From Gammaproteobacteria bacterium (GTDB lineage Bacteria > Pseudomonadota > Gammaproteobacteria > UBA9214), in the NCBI GenBank assembly GCA_030599705.1, contig JAUVNM010000142.1:1-5402 (forward strand): 5,402 nt of DNA, written 5' to 3'. The notes beneath the pieces were generated by a model. It did no database searches. It worked only from the letters and a program-made list of their open reading frames with translations, and was not told the DNA's origin. Of this stretch, positions 1 to 5,402 are shown in pieces; the stretch's first letter is position 1, and every line of letters starts with the position of its first letter. A program made the translations under genes and the position numbers.

Positions 1-42
1 ATAATGTCTACAATGAACATCCCGCAAGGAAATCCGGGCACA

Positions 43-187
43 TGTAGGAGCCAGCTTGCTGGCGAATGCGGTACACAACGGCTGCACTGAGTTCGCGAGC
101 ATGCCCCAGGGCAGCCTCTGGCCCAGGCCACCCTCTCGCAAGCTCACCTTGTCGGCGCAAGCGCCTCACCTTCAGCTCGCTCCTACA
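43..187. repeat. BIME-like pair of inverted REP elements
   Basis: The ends are near-perfect inverted repeats: TGTAGGAGCCAGC at 43-55 and, on the other strand, TGTAGGAGCGAGC at 187-175 (12 of 13 match). Inside are REP-type hairpins: CCAGC/GCTGG at 51-62 and GGCGC/GCGCC at 154-165, plus an inverted core TTCGCGAGCA at 92-101 that matches the TGCTGGCGAA at 57-66 with one change. The TGTAGGAGC start and the hairpin followed by GCGAA are as I recall for REP elements of Pseudomonas and relatives, which are spread by RAYT transposases. It starts 12 bp beyond the stop codon of the motor B gene, the usual place for REPs, where such hairpins can protect or end mRNA. No RAYT gene is in the window. Positions 1-42 show nothing I can identify. 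Confidence 0.75.
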
Positions 188-199
188 AAAAAATGGGGG

Positions 200-1165
200 T
201 CATTCTGCCGCAGTCGTTTCTCCGTTGCTCCCGTCCTGGTGGTAATAATCGTATTTCTTCAGGATGTCGAAGGTGAATCCCCAGGCCTCGCTGTAGGACA
301 GCTCACTGTCATCGGGAATTATGACCTTGACATACAGCTTGCCGGCATACTCATCCTTCAGCTCGGACAGGCGCGCATGCAGCTGCTTGTGGGTAACGGT
401 CTGGTAGCGTTCCTCGCCGGCGTCCCGCAGACGAATCTGGTAGTACTTGCCATCTTTCCAGTAACGTACAGTCACAACATGCTTGCCACTGGAAGAACGC
501 GCCGGCTTGACCAGCTTGTCGTACTTGATCCGGATGTCATCATAATCGCCCTGTAACGACACCAGCTGCTGCTCGGACTGCACCCGCTGCTGCTGCGCTG
601 CCGCCAGCCCCGTGGCCTGTTCCACGCTGCGCTGCTCCAGCTGCGCCATGTCATCGCGCGCCTGTTGCAGGCGTGTCTGCAGGCTGTCACGGGCATCAGT
701 CAGTTGCTTTGCCTGTGCCTGCACCTGCACCAGTTCATCACGACTGCGGCGTGCCGCAATCCCGGCCTGGTCGAGGTCCGCCGTCAGCTGCTGGCGCTCC
801 GCCTGTAGTGCCAGCAGGCGCTGTTCCTTGCGGTTCAGTTGCCGGGTGTGCGCCTGGTTGGTTTCTTCGGACTGCAACAGTCGCTCACTGAGTTCGGCGG
901 CCTCCCGGCGGACACGCGCCAGCTGTTCCTCGAGTGTGGCGCTGGTTTCGGTCGCAAACCGCGCCTTCTCCTCGGCCTGCTGCTCCGCCGCGATGGTGGC
1001 GCGCAATTCGCGCACCAGGTCCCAGTTGCGCAGCACCAGCACGGTACTGGCGATCATGAAGATCATGGCCACGACCATCATGATGTCGGTAAACGATGGC
1101 CAGAAACTGCCATCATCCCCTGCCGCGGTCAGGTTGCGGCGCAGGTCAACGAATCCTTCATCCAT
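200..1165 (-). CDS. MotB/ExbD-like motor subunit with long coiled coil
   Basis: A 321-residue inner-membrane protein. Residues 1-20 are a short polar N-terminus. Residues 21-46 hold WPSFTDIMMVVAMIFMI, a single membrane helix with an Asp (D27) near its start, the position of the ion-carrying Asp in MotB, TolR, ExbD and ZorB. Residues about 48-218 are a continuous Gln/Glu/Arg/Ala-rich coiled coil. Residues about 228-308 form a compact alpha/beta domain: strand HVVTVRYWKDGKYY, helix HKQLHARLSELKDEY, strand LYVKVIIPDD, helix YSEAWGFTFDILKKY. This order resembles the periplasmic domain of ExbD/TolR. There is no OmpA-type peptidoglycan-binding domain. By family topology the N-terminus is cytoplasmic and the rest periplasmic. 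The ATG lies 2 nt after the stop of the MotA-like gene and has only a weak ribosome site, so translational coupling is likely. The motor class is fairly sure, the biological role unknown. Confidence 0.82.
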   Translation of the reverse strand: MDEGFVDLRRNLTAAGDDGSFWPSFTDIMMVVAMIFMIASTVLVLRNWDLVRELRATIAAEQQAEEKARFATETSATLEEQLARVRREAAELSERLLQSEETNQAHTRQLNRKEQRLLALQAERQQLTADLDQAGIAARRSRDELVQVQAQAKQLTDARDSLQTRLQQARDDMAQLEQRSVEQATGLAAAQQQRVQSEQQLVSLQGDYDDIRIKYDKLVKPARSSSGKHVVTVRYWKDGKYYQIRLRDAGEERYQTVTHKQLHARLSELKDEYAGKLYVKVIIPDDSELSYSEAWGFTFDILKKYDYYHQDGSNGETTAAE

Positions 1166-1167
1166 TC

Positions 1168-2094
1168 TCAGTCATCCGCGGCCGGAAGCCGGAAGCCTTC
1201 ACGCAGGAGCTGCTTGATCTCAGCCGTGTCCTGCGCCGTGACCTTGATCTGCCGGCCGAGGAGCTTGAGCATATCCTGCAACCGTACACCGGCCTCGGCA
1301 TAATTGAGCTGCACGGCCTTCATGACCTCGGCCGTCTGCCGCAGGCCATGGATCAGGCCAGCCACCTCGTCCAGCATGGTGTCCTTGTCATGCGCATACA
1401 TCGGCACCAGGTACACCGTGGTCACTTCCTCCACCCCGGCCAGCAGGTGCACCTGGGCGTCACCGAGCTTCAGATAAAAATAGCCATAGAACAGGTAACA
1501 CAGGATCGCGGTAATGGTGGTGGACAGTGCTGTTGACATGCCGTGGATCACCAGGCCCATGCTGGCGGTGTCCTGCGTCGTTTCCAGCAGGTCCGAGGCC
1601 CCGACCAGTGCGATCGACAGTGACACAATGGTGCCGAAGACACCGGTGAGGATCAGGATGTTGCTCACATAGCGGGAAAAGCTGATACGCGTACCCTCGT
1701 CCGCGACCAGGGTGGCCGCGAGCGCACTCTGGTTGATACGTGCATTGTGCTCACTGAGTCCGGCGATGGTGTTATAGCGACGGGCAATAATGGAACCCGT
1801 ACTGACGCCCTTCAGCAGGTTCGTGTTGCCCTTCTTCAGGTGCGCGAAAAAGCGCGCCAGGTCACTCTCCTCCCCCATGTAGGTAACCAGCACGATGACA
1901 ATCTTTACCAGCCCGAGCAGGAACACCAGCACAATACTGCCGTTTATCATCAGGCCGGCGGACGTCAGCTGGTGCTCGAAATAGAGTCCCTGGATGAAAT
2001 CAACATTGGCCAGCAGAACGAGCACAGCAAGCGTGCCGAGGATGATCAGCCGCAGTAACATGCGCCCGCTGTGGTTGTGACGGGTATCAATCAT
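1168..2094 (-). CDS. MotA/TolQ/ExbB-like proton-channel motor subunit
   Basis: A 308-residue membrane protein with four predicted helices: about 12-30, 47-72, 143-165 and 182-206. A cytoplasmic loop of about 70 residues lies between helices 2 and 3, and a hydrophilic helical tail of about 100 residues follows helix 4. Helix 3 has LTGVFGTIVSLSIALVG, close to the GLFGTVxG motif of TolQ/ExbB. Helix 4 has GMSTALSTTITAIL, matching the small-residue and Thr pattern of TolQ/ExbB helix 3; T155 and T192/T193 are candidates for the channel-lining threonines. Four helices is the MotA/ZorA layout, while TolQ/ExbB have three. In this superfamily five copies surround two copies of the B subunit and use ion flow to rotate it. 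The start is supported by AAGGA at 2107-2103, 8 nt before the ATG; an internal Met12 is less likely because the first helix begins there. The next gene begins 2 nt downstream and is its evident partner. Confidence 0.85.
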   Translation of the reverse strand: MIDTRHNHSGRMLLRLIILGTLAVLVLLANVDFIQGLYFEHQLTSAGLMINGSIVLVFLLGLVKIVIVLVTYMGEESDLARFFAHLKKGNTNLLKGVSTGSIIARRYNTIAGLSEHNARINQSALAATLVADEGTRISFSRYVSNILILTGVFGTIVSLSIALVGASDLLETTQDTASMGLVIHGMSTALSTTITAILCYLFYGYFYLKLGDAQVHLLAGVEEVTTVYLVPMYAHDKDTMLDEVAGLIHGLRQTAEVMKAVQLNYAEAGVRLQDMLKLLGRQIKVTAQDTAEIKQLLREGFRLPAADD

Positions 2095-2137
2095 GGTTTT
2101 ATTCCTTGCTAAAAATATTTCCGGGGAGGCGGAGCAT

Positions 2138-2160
2138 AGAAAATAAATCTGTCCCCTTTT
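2138..2160. repeat. REP-like half repeat between thiC and motor genes
   Basis: The stretch contains AAATAAATCTGTCCCCTTTT (2141-2160). From memory, this 'AAAAGGGGACAGATTTATTTT' type of sequence occurs in many copies in gammaproteobacterial genomes, often as one arm of an inverted pair. Only one arm is clear here; GGGGA at 2123-2127 can pair with TCCCC at 2152-2156, a 5-bp stem with a long loop. It fills much of the 69-bp gap between thiC and the MotA-like gene. Its repeat status needs a genome search. Confidence 0.4.
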
Positions 2161-2163
2161 GAG

Positions 2164-4034
<1,871 letters not shown>

Positions 4035-4044
<10 letters not shown>

Positions 4045-4088
4045 AGTACCGTCCTGTCAGCGGGTCGCAAAGGCCAGTGGGAGTGCAA
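4035..4088 (-). promoter_or_regulatory. Candidate riboswitch expression platform over thiC start
   Basis: In the minus-strand RNA, UUGCACUC (4088-4081), directly after the aptamer, is complementary to GAGUGCGA (4042-4035): eight pairs, one of them G-U. The second strand covers the G of the thiC AUG and its next two codons. The enclosed loop holds the ribosome site AGGA at 4055-4052. No GC stem followed by a U tract is seen before the start codon, so control of translation is more likely than termination. The pairing is read by eye; no folding energy was computed. Confidence 0.45.
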
Positions 4089-4163
4089 GCTTCCCTACGC
4101 CGGTATCAACCGGTTCAGGTTCGAAGGGTCTCTCTCAGCCCGTTACGGGCACCCCCAGCTACG
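4088..4163 (-). ncRNA. TPP riboswitch (THI box) in the thiC leader
   Basis: The minus-strand RNA carries the conserved TPP aptamer parts in order. P2 5' strand GGGGU is at 4155-4151, then the P3 hairpin GCCCG/CGGGC at 4150-4138, the CUGAGA core at 4138-4133, and ACCCUUCGAACCUGA at 4129-4115. The pyrophosphate-side hairpin CCGGU/ACCGG follows at 4113-4100, then CGUAGGGAA at 4099-4091. AGCU at 4160-4157 can pair with AGCU at 4091-4088 to close P1. TPP binding to such leaders lowers thiC expression. The thiC ATG is 43 nt beyond the aptamer. A competing hairpin GCUAC/GUAGC (4180-4176 with 4162-4158) would use part of the P1 5' strand. Confidence 0.95.
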
Positions 4164-4217
4164 GAGCCGTACACGGTAGCGAATCAGCGCACCCATTGCA
4201 AGCAGGGCAGGCCGGCA

Positions 4218-4252
4218 GAAAAATTACAACTTGTTGTTTTATATAAAATACA
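4218..4252. promoter_or_regulatory. AT-rich divergent promoter region with palindromes
   Basis: This AT-rich island lies between the riboswitch and the pcm-like gene. It contains ACAAC-TT-GTTGT (4226-4237), directly followed by the perfect palindrome TTTTATATAAAA (4237-4248). The palindrome offers a TATAAA-type -10 box on both strands (4242-4247 plus, 4243-4238 minus), and TAAAAT at 4244-4249 is another plus-strand choice. No well-spaced -35 box is convincing on either strand. It probably serves both thiC and pcm, and the inverted repeats could be a regulator site. The rest of the gap to 4340 shows only a weak hairpin ACGGG/CCCGT at 4285-4299. Confidence 0.4.
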
Positions 4253-4340
4253 TGGGCAATCAGGGGGCCAGTTTCTTGCCAGACACGGGCAAACCCCGTA
4301 CCCTTGGCCGCCTTGTCAGGCAACCGAACACAGCATCACC

Positions 4341-5003
4341 ATGAGTCAGATAGATATTGAGCAGGCGCGGTTTAACATGATCGAGCAGCAGGTGCGCCCC
4401 TGGGATGTTCTCGACCAGCGCGTACTCGATGTCATGAGCAACACCCCGCGGGAAGCCTTCGTACCGGAAAACTACCGGTTACTTGCCTTTGCCGACACCA
4501 ATGTCCCGCTGGGGCACGACCAGGTCATGATGGCGCCGAAGCTGGAAGGCCGGATGCTGCAGGCGCTGGGCATCCAGCCCGGCGACTCGATCCTCGAAGT
4601 GGGAACCGGCAGCGGCTACCTGACGGCCTGCCTTGCCAGGCTCGGCAATCACGTGACCAGTATCGAAATATTTCCCGAGTTCAGTGAGACGGCCGCTGCC
4701 GTGCTCTCTGCACACGGCATCCGCAATGTTACCCTGCAACAGGGAGATGCCGCCAACGGCATCGACTCCGGTACCCGTTACGACGTGATTGCCGTGACCG
4801 CGTCGGACCCGGTAAACCGGGAGCAGTTTCACGCCAACCTGGCAATCGGTGGCCGCCTGTTCCTGATCCTGGGAAAGCCCCCGGTCATGGAAGCCGTGCT
4901 GGTCACTCGGGTCGATGAGGCCGGCTGGACCCGGGAGAGCCTGTTCGAAACCGCGCTGCCGCCGCTGATCAACGCCGACGCACCGCAGCGGTTTGTGCTC
5001 TAG
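4341..5003 (+). CDS. Protein-L-isoaspartate O-methyltransferase-like protein
   Basis: A 220-residue cytoplasmic SAM-dependent methyltransferase of the Pcm family, which in its classic form repairs isoaspartyl residues in proteins. It starts with an N-terminal helix (FNMIEQQVRPWDVLDQRVLD, 11-30). The SAM-binding motif I is ILEVGTGSGYL (84-94), followed by the acidic residue E109 after strand 2, QGDAANG (134-140), YDVIAVTAS (148-156) and LAIGGRLFLILG (167-178). The family's usual T-I-S-x-P motif reads VMMAP here (62-66), so the conserved Ser is absent; isoaspartate repair activity is therefore not certain. The ATG at 4341 is chosen because the protein alignment begins there; the open frame runs back to 4077 but through the riboswitch region. 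No good ribosome site is seen. The stop TAG overlaps the MITE end. It precedes tolC, the common setting of this Pcm subgroup as I recall it. Confidence 0.88.
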   Translation: MSQIDIEQARFNMIEQQVRPWDVLDQRVLDVMSNTPREAFVPENYRLLAFADTNVPLGHDQVMMAPKLEGRMLQALGIQPGDSILEVGTGSGYLTACLARLGNHVTSIEIFPEFSETAAAVLSAHGIRNVTLQQGDAANGIDSGTRYDVIAVTASDPVNREQFHANLAIGGRLFLILGKPPVMEAVLVTRVDEAGWTRESLFETALPPLINADAPQRFVL

Positions 5004-5125
5004 GGAAGCCCTGATTAATAGAAATAACCTTGTCATTGCGCAGCGAAGCAATCTCCTGATTCAGAGTCAGCTGCATGGAGATTGCTTCGCTGCGCTCACA
5101 ATGACGGATAAATCAGCGTTTCCCT
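5002..5125. mobile_element. 124-bp MITE with 18-bp terminal inverted repeats
   Basis: The left end AGGGAAGCCCTGATTAAT (5002-5019) matches the reverse complement of the right end, AGGGAAACGCTGATTTAT (5125-5108), at 15 of 18 positions. The element has no coding capacity. The AGGGAA...CTGATT ends recall the terminal repeats of IS5-like elements, so a helper transposase of that kind elsewhere is plausible, but this is from memory. No clear target-site duplication is visible at either flank. It sits between the pcm-like gene and tolC; its A and G at 5002-5003 complete the pcm stop codon. Transcribed, it would fold into one long hairpin. Confidence 0.7.
5032..5105. repeat. Long inverted repeat nested inside the MITE
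   Basis: The arms 5032-5056 and 5077-5105 are complementary over 7 and 18 consecutive bases, the only difference being four extra bases (CTCA, near 5095-5098) in the right arm. The loop is about 20 nt. Sequences of the type GCGAAGCAATCTCC are familiar as dispersed palindromes in several bacterial groups (recollection). In RNA this gives a strong 25-bp stem between the pcm-like gene and tolC. There is no U tract after it, so it is not a classic terminator. Confidence 0.75.
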
Positions 5126-5153
5126 GTAAGCTTCCGCGACACAAGACGCTCGT

Positions 5154-5402
5154 ATGAACATTTTTAATCGTTTACATGCCGGATGCCTGTTAATCCAGCT
5201 GCTGTTCCTTGCTGGCAGCCCACTGGCCCGGGCAGATGACCTGCTCTCGGTATTCCAGCTTGCCGAGCAATCAGACCCGCAATTCCAAGCGGCCATTGCC
5301 GCGCACAGCGCCGCGCTGGAGGTTGTCCCGCAAAGCCTGGCCGCACTGCTACCGGACCTGTCGCTGTCCGGCGATGTCTCGTGGAACCGTTTTCATGACC
5401 GC
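5154..5402 (+). CDS. tolC: TolC-family outer-membrane channel protein, 5' part
   Basis: The frame is open from ATG 5154 to the window end, giving 83 residues of what should be a protein of about 450. Residues 1-27 form a signal peptide: a short start with Arg6, a hydrophobic core CLLIQLLFLAG, and an A-R-A cleavage site before DD. The mature start DLLSVFQLAEQSDPQFQAAIA matches the D-L-x-x-V-x-x-x-A-x-x-x-D-P pattern of TolC-type proteins, followed by SLAALLPDLSLSGDVSW, the typical entry to the first beta strands. TolC trimers form the outer-membrane exit duct of type I secretion and efflux systems. The ribosome site is weak. Transcription may come from the pcm-like gene through the MITE or from an unseen promoter in the 150-bp gap. 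The gene is cut by the window edge, not by a mutation. Confidence 0.9.
   Translation, partial: MNIFNRLHAGCLLIQLLFLAGSPLARADDLLSVFQLAEQSDPQFQAAIAAHSAALEVVPQSLAALLPDLSLSGDVSWNRFHDR

Noticed and set aside
187..193. T run after the B-subunit stop as a terminator
   Set aside because: No stable hairpin precedes the T run on the minus strand.
56..556. Plus-strand frame over the REP pair and the end of the B gene
   Set aside because: It begins inside a repeat and continues antisense to a well-supported gene; no family features.
612..1217. Long plus-strand open frame, rich in Ser, Cys and Arg
   Set aside because: It lies opposite the coiled-coil gene, and its composition is that of an antisense shadow of Gln/Glu/Ala-rich codons. 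No domain or ribosome site supports it.
200..2094. A complete Zorya anti-phage system
   Set aside because: The A/B pair resembles ZorAB in its membrane parts, but no ZorC, ZorD or ZorE is present, the B protein has no peptidoglycan-binding domain, and the neighbours are housekeeping genes.
200..2094. Flagellar stator genes motA/motB
   Set aside because: The B protein lacks the OmpA-like domain and its motifs, the A protein is only distantly similar, and no flagellar or chemotaxis gene is nearby.
2111..2156. Rho-independent terminator after thiC
   Set aside because: The only stem is 5 bp with a loop of about 24 nt, and the following AUAUUUUU run is offset from it; too weak to call.
4077..4340. 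An N-terminal extension of the pcm-like gene to an upstream ATG
   Set aside because: The extra 88 codons run through the antisense of the TPP riboswitch and promoter region, have no family similarity, and the family N-terminus fits ATG 4341.

Overview
The window looks like a piece of a gammaproteobacterial chromosome. The arguments are moderately high GC, a TPP-riboswitch-controlled thiC, a divergently transcribed pcm-like gene followed by tolC (I recall thiC and tolC as neighbours in Pseudomonas-like genomes), and several small palindromic repeats of the REP/BIME and MITE kinds. I cannot name the species.

Layout. The left part (about 200-4044) is on the minus strand and reads, in transcription order, TPP riboswitch, thiC, a MotA/TolQ/ExbB-like four-helix membrane protein, and a MotB/ExbD-like partner with a long coiled coil. 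The two membrane genes are separated by 2 nt and are almost certainly one unit. The gap from thiC to them is 69 bp and carries half of a REP-like repeat. A 145-bp BIME-like REP pair lies immediately after the last gene (43-187). The right part is on the plus strand: a protein-L-isoaspartate methyltransferase-like gene (4341-5003), a 124-bp MITE whose terminal repeat supplies that gene's stop codon, and the 5' end of a TolC-family outer-membrane channel gene cut by the window edge. An AT-rich stretch with a perfect 12-bp palindrome (4218-4252) lies between the two divergent units and is the likely shared promoter region.

Most interesting content. The 1168-2094/200-1165 pair looks like a 5:2 ion-driven motor (the MotAB/TolQR/ExbBD/ZorAB superfamily) of an uncommon build. 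The B subunit has the transmembrane Asp (D27), then about 170 residues of coiled coil, and ends in a small domain resembling the periplasmic domain of ExbD/TolR instead of an OmpA-type peptidoglycan-binding domain. The modelled helix is long enough to cross the periplasm, so the pair may energise something at the outer membrane. No ZorC/ZorD, TonB, TolA or flagellar gene is visible, so the function stays open.

A second noteworthy point is a possible expression platform for the thiC riboswitch: the strand just after the aptamer can form an 8-bp helix with the thiC start codon and its next two codons. This suggests translational control, and there is no U-tract terminator in the leader. If transcripts run through thiC into the motor genes, these may be indirectly tied to thiamine status, but that is inference.
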